Part shown: one piece after another, positions 17,732-27,416 of the stretch
Position numbering within the stretch: position 1 is the stretch's first letter
Layout of the letters: the number at the start of each line of letters is the position of its first letter
Origin: Streptomyces phaeofaciens
GTDB lineage: Bacteria > Actinomycetota > Actinomycetes > Streptomycetales > Streptomycetaceae
NCBI RefSeq assembly: GCF_014648915.1
Contig: NZ_BMSA01000013.1
Coordinates: forward strand, 124,001 to 188,000
DNA: 64,000 nucleotides
Reading direction: 5' to 3'
Translations under genes and position numbers: made by a program
The notes under the pieces: model-generated
The model's database searches: none
Seen by the model: the letters and a program-made list of their open reading frames with translations, nothing else
Told to the model about the DNA's origin: nothing

Positions 17732-18505
17732 TCAGGCGCTGCTGCTCTCCTCCGACATGATCCGCCCGGTCGGCCCCAGATCCACGGGCCCCACACCGGC
17801 CCGGCGGGCGAGCGCGACCGCGGCGAGCGTGGAGTGGACGCCGAGCTTGCCGAGGACGTTCTGCATATGGGTGCGGACGGTGTGCGGCGAGAGGAACAGC
17901 CGTTCGGCGACGGCCTTGCGGCCCAGGCCCGCGACCATGCAGCGCAGCACCTCCCGCTCCCTCGGCGTGAGGGACTCCACCAGCCGCTCGCTCTCGGTGC
18001 GGTGCTTGCGGGCGGCCGTCAACTCCCGCAGTACGCCCGTGAGCAGGGCCGGCGGCAGATGGGTCTCCTCGCGCAGCACCCCGCGGATGACGGTGAGCAG
18101 CCGGGACAGCGAGCAGTCCTTCGCCACCCAGCCGGAGGCGCCGGCCTGGAGGGCGAGCGCGGCGCGGCGCGGGTCGTCCTTCTCGGCGAGGACGACGATC
18201 CGGACGTGGGGCTGCGCGCCCCGCACCCCGGCGACGAGCGAGAGCCCGTCGACCAGGCCGTCCTCGCCGACCTCCTGCACCGGCACGGCCGGCCGTATGC
18301 CCGGCAGGCCGGCGCCGAGATCGGCGTCGACGAGCAGGACGTCGTAGCGGCGCCCCTCGGCGGCCGCGCGCTCCAGACTGCGCAGCGCCGCCGGGCCGCT
18401 GCCGGCCGCGGAGACGTCGACGTCCGGCTCGGCGGCGAGCGCTGCGGCCAGCGACTCGGCGAAGATACGGTGATCGTCGACGACCAGGACTCGGATACGA
18501 ACCAC
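17732..18505 (-). CDS. LuxR/NarL-type response regulator, orphan
   Basis: A protein of 257 residues. The N-terminal receiver keeps the acidic pair D10-D11, the likely phospho-site D60 in VLLVDADLG, and a lysine in VAKD. A longer-than-usual loop lies between beta 3 and beta 4 (about 64-105). The C-terminal LuxR helix-turn-helix is clear: LTPREREVLRCMVAGLGRK, then LSPHTVRTHMQNVLGKLGV. It starts at GTG 18505 after a GGGGG site. No kinase is adjacent. A similar protein is at 27417, with a degenerate receiver. Confidence 0.9.
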   Translation of the reverse strand: MVRIRVLVVDDHRIFAESLAAALAAEPDVDVSAAGSGPAALRSLERAAAEGRRYDVLLVDADLGAGLPGIRPAVPVQEVGEDGLVDGLSLVAGVRGAQPHVRIVVLAEKDDPRRAALALQAGASGWVAKDCSLSRLLTVIRGVLREETHLPPALLTGVLRELTAARKHRTESERLVESLTPREREVLRCMVAGLGRKAVAERLFLSPHTVRTHMQNVLGKLGVHSTLAAVALARRAGVGPVDLGPTGRIMSEESSSA

Positions 18506-18785
18506 GAAACCCCCTTCCCCAAGCTCCTTGTCAGAGCAGGGGATACCCCAAGGCCGGAGACGGAGAACGACGACCGGCGCGGGTACGACGCCCGGGGAGG
18601 ATGCCGCTGCCGCACGGCCGCCGCCGTGCAGAGACTGCTTACCCCCACCGCGGGCGTCGTACCCGACTGTCTCGCCCCCTGATCAGCACCGGCCCCCACC
18701 GGCGCTGTTCACAGGGTAGGGCTGTGGGCGGGCAGCGGAAGGCAAATTGCAGAACTGATTGGCCAGCGCGTTTATGGTGTGCTGC

Positions 18786-19229
18786 ATGTTTCGTCTTGAG
18801 ACAGAAGTCGACAAGGGTCGGCGCGATCTTCTCCGTTCCCGGCTCCTCGACACCAACACGACCGCCTCCCCAATCCTGCGGGCCCTGCGCGGCACGCCCG
18901 CGGAGCGCGAGACGCCGCTGCACGTCTGGGCCTCGGACTCCGAGGGCGCCCTCGCCGGCGGGCTGGTCGGCCACACCTGGACCACCTGGCTGCACGTCAC
19001 CTACCTCTGGGTCGACGAACGTCACCGCGGCACCGGCCTGGGCACCCGCCTGCTGGCCCGGGCCGAGGAGGTCGCCGCCGAGGAACGCGGCTGCCGCCGG
19101 GTGCGCCTGGAGACCTGGGACTTCCAGGCCCCGGACTTCTACCGGAAGCAGGGCTACGAGGTGGTGTGCGTGATCGAGGACTACCCACCGGGTCTGACGG
19201 AGTACACGCTGACCAAGCGGCTGGGGTGA
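18786..19229 (+). CDS. GNAT-family N-acetyltransferase
   Basis: A protein of 147 residues. The acetyl-CoA binding loop is ERHRGTGLGTRLLARAEEVA, followed by CRRVRLETWDFQAPDFYRKQGYEVV, the usual GNAT C-terminal half. ATG 18786 lies 7 bases after TATGGT (18773-18778), and no ribosome site is present, so the message may be leaderless. The substrate is unknown. It converges with galK across a strong terminator. Confidence 0.88.
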   Translation: MFRLETEVDKGRRDLLRSRLLDTNTTASPILRALRGTPAERETPLHVWASDSEGALAGGLVGHTWTTWLHVTYLWVDERHRGTGLGTRLLARAEEVAAEERGCRRVRLETWDFQAPDFYRKQGYEVVCVIEDYPPGLTEYTLTKRLG

Positions 19230-19368
19230 GCCCGGGGGTTCACAGCAGGGCGGCGCTCTCCGGTACGGCGTCGGCCTCCCGCTCCTCCCGCGTGCCGCCC
19301 GGCTGGAGGTCCTCCTCGTCCCCGGGCTGCCGCCCCTCGGGCAGCCGCCCCGGCCGGCCCCCGACGGA

Positions 19369-19409
19369 ACCGGCCCCGTACGCGTCGTCGGATCGCGTGC
19401 GGGGCCGGT
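19369..19409. terminator. Terminator between the GNAT gene and galK
   Basis: ACCGGCCCCGTACGCG (19369-19384) pairs with CGCGTGCGGGGCCGGT (19394-19409) across a 9-base loop, with one T-G wobble. It follows galK on the minus strand and the GNAT gene on the plus strand. The rest of 19230-19427 holds no gene with a start codon. Confidence 0.8.
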
Positions 19410-19427
19410 GTCAGGGTCGCAGGGGGG

Positions 19428-20590
<1,163 letters not shown>

Positions 20591-20591
<1 letters not shown>

Positions 20592-21562
20592 TACTGCTCC
20601 TTCGCGATGTGCTGCGCGAACTCCCACGCGTCCGCGACGATACCCGCGAGGTCCGCGCGGGACGGGTTCCAGCCCAGCTGCTCGCGGGCGGTGGCCGCGG
20701 AGGCGACCAGGACGGCCGGGTCGCCGCCCCGGCGCGGGGCCACGACCTCGGGGATCGGGTGCCCGGTGACCTCGCGGACGGTCTCGATGACCTCGCGGAC
20801 CGAGAAGCCGTTGCCGTTGCCCAGGTTGCAGATGAGGTGCTCGCCGGGCCGGGCGGCGGCGACGGCGAGCAGATGGGCCTCGGCGAGGTCGGCGACGTGG
20901 ATGTAGTCGCGGACGCAGGTGCCGTCCGGGGTCGGGTAGTCGTCGCCGAAGACGGAGATGGCCTCGCGGCGGCCCTGCGCGACCTGGAGGACGAGCGGGA
21001 TGAGGTGGGACTCGGGGTCGTGGCGCTCGCCCTGGGTGCCGTACGCGCCGGCCACGTTGAAGTAGCGCAGCGAGACGGCGGCCAGCCCGTGGGCGGCGGC
21101 CTCGCCGGTGATCATGTGGTCGACGGCGAGCTTGGAGGCCCCGTAGGGGTTGGTGGGGCTGGTCGGGGCGGTCTCGACGATCGGGACCTGCTCCGGCTCG
21201 CCGTAGGTGGCGGCGGTGGAGGAGAAGACGAGCCTCCGCACGCCTGCCTCGCGCATGGCGCCGAGCAGGGCCATGGAGCCGCCGACGTTGTTGTCCCAGT
21301 ACTTCTCGGGCTTCACGACGGACTCGCCGACCTGCGACGACGCGGCGAAGTGGAGCACGGCGTCGAAGGAGCCGTCGAGCCACTTCCGGGCGTCGCGGAT
21401 GTCGCCCTCGACGAAGGAGGCCCCGGCCGGGACGCCCTCGCGGAAGCCGGTGGAGAGGTTGTCGAGGACGACGACCTCGTGTCCCGCCTCCAGCAGGTGC
21501 TGGGCGACCACGCTGCCGACGTATCCCGCACCGCCCGTGACCAGATACTTTCCGCTGCTCAT
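20591..21562 (-). CDS. galE: UDP-glucose 4-epimerase
   Basis: A protein of 323 residues that interconverts UDP-galactose and UDP-glucose. It is a short-chain dehydrogenase-type Rossmann protein: NAD-binding GGAGYVGS near the N-terminus and the catalytic YGASK pair. ATG 21562 shares one base with the galT stop, and the stop shares one base with galK, so all three genes are translationally coupled. Confidence 0.97.
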
Positions 21563-22620
21563 CAACTCGCTACCTCTCGCAGTCGCTCGGCCGCGCGCTC
21601 CGGCGGCACGTCGTTGATGAACACGTTCATGCCGGATTCGGAGCCCGCGAGGAACTTCAGCTTGCCGGACGTCCGGCGGATGGTGAAAAGCTCGAGATGG
21701 AGTGCGAAGTCGTCGCGGTTGACGCCCTCGAACTCCTCGAGCTGACCGAACGGCGCCTGGTGCCAGCCGGCGATGTACGGCGTCGGAGTCTCACCCTCGC
21801 CGAAGATACGGTCGAAGCGCCTCAAGAGTTCCAGGTAGACCTTGGGGAACTCTGTGCGTGCGTCCTCGTCGAGCCCGAGCAGGTCGGGGACCCGCTTCTT
21901 CGGGTACAGGTGCACCTCGTACGGCCAGTGCGCCGCGTAGGGCACGAACGCCACCCAGTGTTCACCCTCCAGGACGACCCGCTCGTCGGAGAGTTCACGT
22001 TCCAGGACGGCGTCGAAGAGGTTCTCGCCGCCGGTGGCGTCCTTGTGGGCCGCGAGGGAGCGCAGCATCAGCGCGGTGCGCGGTGTGGTGAACGGGTAGG
22101 CGTAGATCTGCCCGTGCGGGTGACCCAGCGTCACACCGATCTCGGCGCCCCGGTTCTCGAAGCAGAACACCTGCTCGACGGAGGGAAGATGCGACAGCTC
22201 GGACGTCCGGTCCGTCCACGCGTCCAGGACGAGCCGTGCCTGCTCCTCGGTGAGGTCGGCGAAGGACGCGTCGTGGTCGGAGGTGAAGCAGACCACCTCG
22301 CAGCGCCCGGAGTCGCCCGCCAGCGAGGGGAAGCGGTTCTCGAAGACGACGGCGTCGTACGAGGAGTCGGGGATCTCGCTGAGCCGGTCGCCCTGGGAGG
22401 GGCACAGGGGGCACTCGTCGGCCGGCGGGTGGTAGGTGCGCCCCTGCCGGTGGGAGGCGATCGCGACCGAGTCGCCGAGCAGCGGGTCCCGGCGTACCTC
22501 CGAAGTGGTGACCGTGCGCTCGAGAGGGCGCCGGTCCACCGCGTCGCGCACCGAGTCGTCCCGCAGGTCGTAGTAGATGAGCTCACGACCGTCGGCCAAG
22601 CGGGTCGAGGTCTTCTTCAC
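21562..22620 (-). CDS. galT: Galactose-1-phosphate uridylyltransferase
   Basis: A protein of 352 residues that transfers UMP from UDP-glucose to galactose-1-phosphate. The active-site histidine triad lies in GHPHGQIYAYPF. Zinc-ligand candidates are CPLC (about residue 77) and the later HWP-VHLYPK stretch. GTG 22620 is preferred because GGAGAG lies 5 bases upstream. It heads the operon. In S. lividans the equivalent galTEK operon is known to have a galactose-induced promoter ahead of galT and a second one nearer galE. Confidence 0.96.
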   Translation of the reverse strand: MKKTSTRLADGRELIYYDLRDDSVRDAVDRRPLERTVTTSEVRRDPLLGDSVAIASHRQGRTYHPPADECPLCPSQGDRLSEIPDSSYDAVVFENRFPSLAGDSGRCEVVCFTSDHDASFADLTEEQARLVLDAWTDRTSELSHLPSVEQVFCFENRGAEIGVTLGHPHGQIYAYPFTTPRTALMLRSLAAHKDATGGENLFDAVLERELSDERVVLEGEHWVAFVPYAAHWPYEVHLYPKKRVPDLLGLDEDARTEFPKVYLELLRRFDRIFGEGETPTPYIAGWHQAPFGQLEEFEGVNRDDFALHLELFTIRRTSGKLKFLAGSESGMNVFINDVPPERAAERLREVAS

Positions 22621-22661
22621 CGCGACTCTCCATCCGTACACCGAGCAATATCAACATTGCC

Positions 22662-22674
22662 TTGAAGTCTTCAA
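22662..22674. promoter_or_regulatory. Palindrome TTGAAG-T-CTTCAA in the gal / symporter divergent region
   Basis: A perfect 6-1-6 palindrome lies in the AT-richer 139-base gap between divergent galT and the symporter gene. It is a candidate operator for a galactose-responsive regulator acting on both directions. Promoter hexamers could not be assigned firmly. Confidence 0.6.
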
Positions 22675-22759
22675 ACAGAACCGAACACATCAAACCACAA
22701 TCCCCCACGGTAGTCACCACCACAACCGAACAAAGACCACCAGACAAGGTGAGCTCTGG

Positions 22760-24487
22760 ATGCAGACCCCCACAAATGCCCACATGTACCCCGCGGACCC
22801 CACACACCCCGCACACCCCGTGCACCTCGCCGCCGAACTGCGGCTCCCGACGAACGCGCTCGACTACACGATTCTCGGGATCTACTTCGTCGTCGTGCTG
22901 GGCATCGGCTTCGCCGCCCGCCGGTCGGTGAAGACCACGCTCGACTTCTTCCTCTCCGGGCGCTCCCTGCCCGCCTGGATCACCGGCCTGGCCTTCATCT
23001 CGGCCAACCTGGCGGCCACCGAGATCCTCGGCATGGCCGCGAACAGCGCGCAGTACGGCGCCTACACCGTCCACTGGTACTGGATCGGCGCCATCCCGGC
23101 GATGGTCTTCCTGGGCCTGGTGATGATGCCGTTCTACTACGGCAGCAAGGTCCGCTCGGTCCCCGAGTTCCTGCTCCTGCGCTTCGACAAATGGGCACAT
23201 CTGCTCAGCTCGGTACTGTTCGCCTTCGCGGCGATCCTGATCGCGGGCGTGAACCTGTACGCGCTGGCGATCGTCGTCGAGGCACTGCTCGGCTGGCCGC
23301 AGTGGGTCGCGATCGTGGTCGCCGGCTTCTTCGTGCTGGCGTACATCACGCTGGGCGGCCTGTCCTCGGCGATCTACAACGAGGTGCTCCAGTTCTTCGT
23401 GATCCTGGCGGCGCTGATCCCGCTGTCCGTGCTCGGCCTGAAGGCGGTCGACGGCTGGGACGGCCTGACGGACTCACTGAAGGCCTCGCACGGCGACGAC
23501 TTCGTCACCGCCTGGGGCGGCACGGGCATCGGCAGCGACAACCCGCTGGGCGCGAACTGGCTGACGATCGTGCTGGGCCTCGGTTTCGTCCTGTCCTTCG
23601 GCTACTGGACGACGAACTTCGCGGAGGTCCAGCGCGCCCTGTCCGCGAAGAACCTCTCGGCGGCCCAGCGGACACCGCTCATCGCCGCCTACCCGAAGGT
23701 CTTCATCGTGTTCCTGGTGATGATCCCGGGCCTGGTGGCGGCGGTGCTGGTCCCGGAGATCGGCACGTCGGACTCGGACCTCCAGTACAACGACGCGATC
23801 CCCTACCTGATGCAGGAGCTGCTGCCGAACGGCGTGCTGGGCATCGCGGTGACCGGCCTGCTGGCGGCGTTCATGGCGGGCATGGCGGCGAACATCTCGT
23901 CCTTCAACACGGTGTTCACGACCGACATCTGGGCGAGGTACGTGGTGCTGGGGCGGGAGGACGCGTACTACGTCCGCTTCGGCCGGCTGATCACCGCGAT
24001 CGGGGTGATGGCGTCGATCGGCACGGCGTTCCTGGCGTCGTCGTTCTCGAACATCATGAGCTACCTCCAGACGCTGTTCAGCTTCTTCAACGTCCCGATG
24101 TTCGTGGTGTTCATCGTCGGCATGTTCTGGAAGCGGGCGTCGGTCAAGTCCGGCTTCTGGGGCCTGCTGGCGGGCACGACGGCGGCGATGGTCAACTACT
24201 TCGTCCTCTACAAGCAGGACATCATCGGCATCCCCACCGACCAGGGCGCCAACTTCGTCTCGGCGATCGCCGGGTTCGTGGCGGGCGCGGTGGTGATGGT
24301 CGCGGTGTCGCTGTTCACGGCCCCGAAGCCGGCCGAGGAGCTCCAGGGCCTGGTGTACGGCACCGTCTCCCCCGGCATGGCCGAGCCGCCGGCGGCGGGC
24401 GACGACGCCTGGTACCGCAGGCCGGCCCTGCTGGGCTGGGGCGCGGTGATCCTGGCCGCGGCCTGCTACATCCCGTTCTCGTTCTGA
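22760..24487 (+). CDS. Sodium:solute symporter, sugar (SGLT) type
   Basis: A protein of about 575 residues with 13-15 membrane helices, starting at residue 30 (YTILGIYFVVVLGIGFAARR). FFLSGRSLPAWITGLAFISANLAATEILGMAANSAQYG is typical of the SSS family sugar branch. GYWTTNFAEVQRALSAKNLSAAQRTPL is also a hallmark. ATG 22760 is chosen from the AAGGTG site upstream; ATG 22784 is an alternative. Divergence from galTEK across a shared palindrome makes galactose or another gal-linked sugar the likely cargo. Confidence 0.92.
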   Translation: MQTPTNAHMYPADPTHPAHPVHLAAELRLPTNALDYTILGIYFVVVLGIGFAARRSVKTTLDFFLSGRSLPAWITGLAFISANLAATEILGMAANSAQYGAYTVHWYWIGAIPAMVFLGLVMMPFYYGSKVRSVPEFLLLRFDKWAHLLSSVLFAFAAILIAGVNLYALAIVVEALLGWPQWVAIVVAGFFVLAYITLGGLSSAIYNEVLQFFVILAALIPLSVLGLKAVDGWDGLTDSLKASHGDDFVTAWGGTGIGSDNPLGANWLTIVLGLGFVLSFGYWTTNFAEVQRALSAKNLSAAQRTPLIAAYPKVFIVFLVMIPGLVAAVLVPEIGTSDSDLQYNDAIPYLMQELLPNGVLGIAVTGLLAAFMAGMAANISSFNTVFTTDIWARYVVLGREDAYYVRFGRLITAIGVMASIGTAFLASSFSNIMSYLQTLFSFFNVPMFVVFIVGMFWKRASVKSGFWGLLAGTTAAMVNYFVLYKQDIIGIPTDQGANFVSAIAGFVAGAVVMVAVSLFTAPKPAEELQGLVYGTVSPGMAEPPAAGDDAWYRRPALLGWGAVILAAACYIPFSF

Positions 24488-24531
24488 ACCGCCGAGCCTG
24501 CTGACGCTGATCGCGGGAGGATGGAAGGACC

Positions 24532-24912
24532 ATGTCAGAGCAATTCGAACCCGACGAGCACGCGGAGGCGGCCGAGCGGCTGCGGCGAGCGGGGTACTCC
24601 GACGCCGACCTCCAGCGGGAGATCATCGAGCTGGAGGAGAAGTCCGCGACGGCGGCCCGCATCTTCGACCTGCGGCGCATCATCGGCGGCCTGTTCGTGC
24701 TGTACGGAGTCATCCTCACGATCACCGGTCTGACCAACAGTGACGCGGAGATCGACAAGGCCCAGGGGATCAACATCAACCTCTGGACGGGCCTGGGGAT
24801 GCTGGCCCTCGGGATCTTCTTCCTGGCCTGGCTGTGGCTGAGGCCGGCGGCCCACCCGACGCCGACGTTGCCGCCGGAGGCGGTGGAGGGGGAGGGTCCG
24901 CGGGGCGGGTGA
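24532..24912 (+). CDS. Small membrane protein downstream of the symporter
   Basis: A protein of 126 residues: an acidic, helical N-terminus (residues 1-45), two membrane helices (about 50-66 and 84-104), and a proline-rich tail. It lies 44 bases after the symporter on the same strand and is likely cotranscribed. It may be an accessory subunit of the transporter, but no family is recognised. An AAGGA site lies 5 bases before ATG 24532. Confidence 0.82.
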   Translation: MSEQFEPDEHAEAAERLRRAGYSDADLQREIIELEEKSATAARIFDLRRIIGGLFVLYGVILTITGLTNSDAEIDKAQGININLWTGLGMLALGIFFLAWLWLRPAAHPTPTLPPEAVEGEGPRGG

Positions 24913-24918
24913 CGCACA

Positions 24919-24956
24919 GCGGCTCCGGGACCCGAGGATTCGGGTACCGGAGCCGC
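24919..24956. terminator. Terminator after the symporter operon
   Basis: GCGGCTCCGG (24919-24928) pairs with CCGGAGCCGC (24947-24956), and an inner CCCGA/TCGGG stem closes a GGAT loop. It lies between convergent genes. Confidence 0.82.
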
Positions 24957-24970
24957 CGGGCTTCAGAGGC

Positions 24971-25312
24971 TCAGACGCCGCCGAGAAGACCGTTCAGGAT
25001 GCCGCCGCCGAGGGCCCCGCCAATGGGGTACGAGTCCTGGCTGGAGCCGGTCCAGGCGCCGCTGCCGTCACCGTTGATGCAGGTCTGCTGGATCGAGTTC
25101 TGCTCCGAGCTGGTGCTGAGGAGGTCGCCGAGGTTGATGAGGCCCACCGTGACGCTCGGGTTGTTTTCGCTCTGGTCGGCGCCCTGAACACAGTTCCTGC
25201 CGCCGTCGTCCTTGCCCCCGTCGTAGTCGGCGGCGGAGGCAACCCCGGCGCCGGCCAGGCTGAGGGTCCCGATCATGGCAGCCACAAGGGTGGCCGTGCG
25301 AATCTTGCGCAT
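24971..25312 (-). CDS. Small secreted protein, rodlin-like in outline
   Basis: A protein of 113 residues with a signal peptide: MRKIR, a hydrophobic core, and cleavage expected after GVASA. The mature part begins ADYDGGKDDGG and has two cysteines (in GRNCVQGAD and QQTCINGDG), which could form a disulfide. SVTVGLINLGDLLSTSSEQNSIQQTC loosely recalls rodlins, the small surface proteins of Streptomyces aerial hyphae, but this similarity is weak and from memory. ATG 25312 is chosen because AAGGGA lies 4 bases upstream; ATG 25327 is an alternative. Confidence 0.75.
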   Translation of the reverse strand: MRKIRTATLVAAMIGTLSLAGAGVASAADYDGGKDDGGRNCVQGADQSENNPSVTVGLINLGDLLSTSSEQNSIQQTCINGDGSGAWTGSSQDSYPIGGALGGGILNGLLGGV

Positions 25313-25348
25313 TACATCCCTTTTCATTGAGTGTGGGGGGTTTGATGG

Positions 25349-25389
25349 CGTAACGCAACGTTACGATTGAGCACTGTATGTTACGATTG
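25349..25389. promoter_or_regulatory. Palindrome and direct repeats upstream of the small secreted protein
   Basis: CGTAACG-CAA-CGTTACG (25349-25365) is a perfect inverted repeat. GTTACGATTG occurs twice, at 25360-25369 and 25380-25389, exactly 20 bases apart, which is about two helical turns. The cluster lies 37 bases upstream of ATG 25312 and looks like a regulator site. Confidence 0.6.
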
Positions 25390-25452
25390 CACCTTTTGCA
25401 CCCCACCACGCCGACGCACCCGCCGCAACCGCTGACGTGCCACTCGGGGGAC

Positions 25453-25857
25453 CTAGGCAGCCCCCAGTTCGCACCACACGAGCTTGCCGCGATGCCCTTG
25501 CCGGGAGAGGGGTTGCCAGCCCCAGGTGTCCGAGCAGGCCCGCACGATCGCGAAGCCGCGGCCGTTCTCGGCGTCGGTGAGCCGCTCCAGCTTTCCGGGA
25601 GGCTCGGGGGGCTGGGGGTCGGCGTCCCAGGCGCCGATCTGGAGGACGCCGTCGCGGTGGCGGATCCGGAGGGCGGCGGGGCCCTTGGTGTGCAGGACGG
25701 CGTTCGAGACCAGCTCGGAGGCGAGCAGCTCGGCGGTGTCGGCGAGATGGGCCAGCCCGTGCAGGGTGAGGATCAGGCGCAGGGTGCGGCGGCAGACGGT
25801 GACGGCACGGGGGTCGGTGGGGATGTACAGGGTGTACTCCCAGTCCGTTTCAGGCAT
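25453..25857 (-). CDS. HATPase_c ATP-binding protein (anti-sigma/RsbW-like)
   Basis: A protein of 134 residues with a single GHKL ATPase domain: N-box ELLASELVSNAVLHT, then DGVLQIGAWDAD and G-box NGRGFAIVRAC. Such single-domain kinases in Streptomyces are relatives of RsbW/SpoIIAB. It is divergent from an XRE/DUF397 pair, the typical arrangement of this actinomycete three-gene set. Its target is unknown. Confidence 0.88.
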   Translation of the reverse strand: MPETDWEYTLYIPTDPRAVTVCRRTLRLILTLHGLAHLADTAELLASELVSNAVLHTKGPAALRIRHRDGVLQIGAWDADPQPPEPPGKLERLTDAENGRGFAIVRACSDTWGWQPLSRQGHRGKLVWCELGAA

Positions 25858-26013
25858 GGGTCAGCTCCGGCTGAGGGTCGGTGATTTCGGGCGCGATGCG
25901 CTTCCGCTGCGTGAAGGTCGCGTCACCGACGGTAGGGTAGAAATTCATACCTCTGCAACAGCCTCCCGTAATCTGTCCCTCGAACGAGGAGTCCCAGAGA
26001 GGCAGTTACTCGG

Positions 26014-26865
26014 ATGACCATGCGGAATCAGCCCACGGCACGGCAGGTACGTCTGGGCTCCGAGCTGCGCAAACTACGGGAGGCCGTCGGCAAGCCCGCC
26101 AAGGAGGTGGCAGGGCTGCTCGCCACCAGCTCGGCACACATGAGCCAGATCGAGGCGGGCAGTTCGGGGATCAGCGAGGAGCGCCTGCGTCGGCTGGCAG
26201 CTCATTGTGCTTGCACGGACGAGGAGTTGATCGAGGCCCTGGTGGCCATGGCGACCGACCGCACACGGGGTTGGTGGGAGGAATACCGCGGAATCCTGCC
26301 ACCGGTGAACCTGGACCTGGCTGAGGCAGAGCACCATGCGATGTTCCTGCGTGAGGTTGTCATCACTTACGTCCCCGGTCTCCTCCAGACCCCGGACTAC
26401 GCCCGAGCCGTCTTCGGGTACATGCGCCCGGAACTACCCGAGAGCGAGCTGACGCCCCGAGTGGAACATCGCATGCGACGGCGCAGCGTCATTGAGGACA
26501 ACGAGCCCACCCGGTACGACGCGATCGTCCACGAGTTCGCCCTGCGTATCCGTGTCGCCAACCGCCAGGTATCGCGTGCTCAACTCCTGCAAATCCTGGA
26601 GCAGACCGAGCAGCAACACGTCACGGTGCGCGTCATCCCGACCGACCAGGACAACTTCGGCGGTGCTGGCGCCTCGATGATGTACATGGGTGGTCCCGTA
26701 CCCCAACTCGACACGGGGCTCCGAGAGGGAGCGACCGGTACGGCGTTCATCGACGCAGAACCTCAGCTGAATACGCTTCGAACGCTCTTCCGTAAGGTGG
26801 AGAAGGCGACGCTGGATCCCGACGCGTCCCGAGACTTCATCCACCGCCTGTCAAAGGAACTGTGA
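26014..26865 (+). CDS. XRE-family regulator with DUF5753 ligand-type domain
   Basis: A protein of 283 residues. The helix-turn-helix lies at about 12-65 (LGSELRKLREAVGKPAKEVAGLL, then SSAHMSQIEAGSSGISEERL). The rest is DUF5753, with YVPGLLQTPDYARAVF and the later HVTVRVIPTDQ. These regulators belong to the WhiJ-like group in Streptomyces and normally work with a small DUF397 protein, here 9 bases downstream. ATG 26014 is used; ATG 26020 is two codons later. Confidence 0.92.
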   Translation: MTMRNQPTARQVRLGSELRKLREAVGKPAKEVAGLLATSSAHMSQIEAGSSGISEERLRRLAAHCACTDEELIEALVAMATDRTRGWWEEYRGILPPVNLDLAEAEHHAMFLREVVITYVPGLLQTPDYARAVFGYMRPELPESELTPRVEHRMRRRSVIEDNEPTRYDAIVHEFALRIRVANRQVSRAQLLQILEQTEQQHVTVRVIPTDQDNFGGAGASMMYMGGPVPQLDTGLREGATGTAFIDAEPQLNTLRTLFRKVEKATLDPDASRDFIHRLSKEL

Positions 26866-26874
26866 GGCGTCCCC

Positions 26875-27084
26875 ATGGCCGAGGCCCTGCACTGGCAGAA
26901 GTCGACGTTCTCCGGTGGCGCCGAAGGCAACGCCTGCGTCGAACTCTCCGCCACCCCCACCACCCTCCACCTCCGTGAGAGCGACACCCCGGCCACGGCC
27001 CTCACCGCCACCCCGGCCGCCCTCGCCCACCTCCTGGAAGGCATACGCACCGGCTCGCTCCCGGCGGGCCCGGCGGCGGCGTAG
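26875..27084 (+). CDS. DUF397 protein
   Basis: A protein of 69 residues with the DUF397 signature: WQKSTFSGGAEGNACVELS, then LRESDTPATALTATPAALAHLLEGI. It follows the XRE gene by 9 bases, so the two are coexpressed. DUF397 proteins are thought to act with their XRE partner in developmental or antibiotic control; the mechanism is not settled. Confidence 0.92.
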   Translation: MAEALHWQKSTFSGGAEGNACVELSATPTTLHLRESDTPATALTATPAALAHLLEGIRTGSLPAGPAAA

Positions 27085-27086
27085 GG

Positions 27087-27404
27087 CTACGCCCCCGGGA
27101 TGCGGCCCTCGCGCTGACGGCCCCTCAACTGGCCCGCCATCATCACGAAGAGGCCGGCCACCAGCAGCACGCTCCCGGTCAGGGTGCCCACCTGGCGGAG
27201 GTCGATGTCGTCGATCAGCAGACCGAAGACGGCCTGGCAGGCGAGCGCGAAGGCCACCATCAGCTGGCCCCCGCCGTACACACGGAAATTGCGGACATGG
27301 CGCCGGTTCCGGGGGAGCACCCAGGACCGGGTGATCGCCGCGACGCCGGACGCGGCGAAGAGCGCGGCCAGCAGCAACAGCGGTACGGTCAGGATGATCT
27401 TCAC
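27087..27404 (-). CDS. Small membrane protein, unknown function
   Basis: A protein of 105 residues with three membrane helices (about 4-24, 47-64 and 75-92) separated by a basic loop RSWVLPRNRRHVRNFRVYGG. No family is recognised. It lies 12 bases downstream of the LuxR gene on the minus strand and is probably in one transcript with it. Confidence 0.78.
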   Translation of the reverse strand: MKIILTVPLLLLAALFAASGVAAITRSWVLPRNRRHVRNFRVYGGGQLMVAFALACQAVFGLLIDDIDLRQVGTLTGSVLLVAGLFVMMAGQLRGRQREGRIPGA

Positions 27405-27416
27405 TGCCCCTCCCCC

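Noticed and set aside
19230..19427. Minus-strand acidic frame ending at about 19250
   Set aside because: An in-frame TGA lies upstream and no ATG, GTG or TTG occurs between the stops, so no gene can start here.
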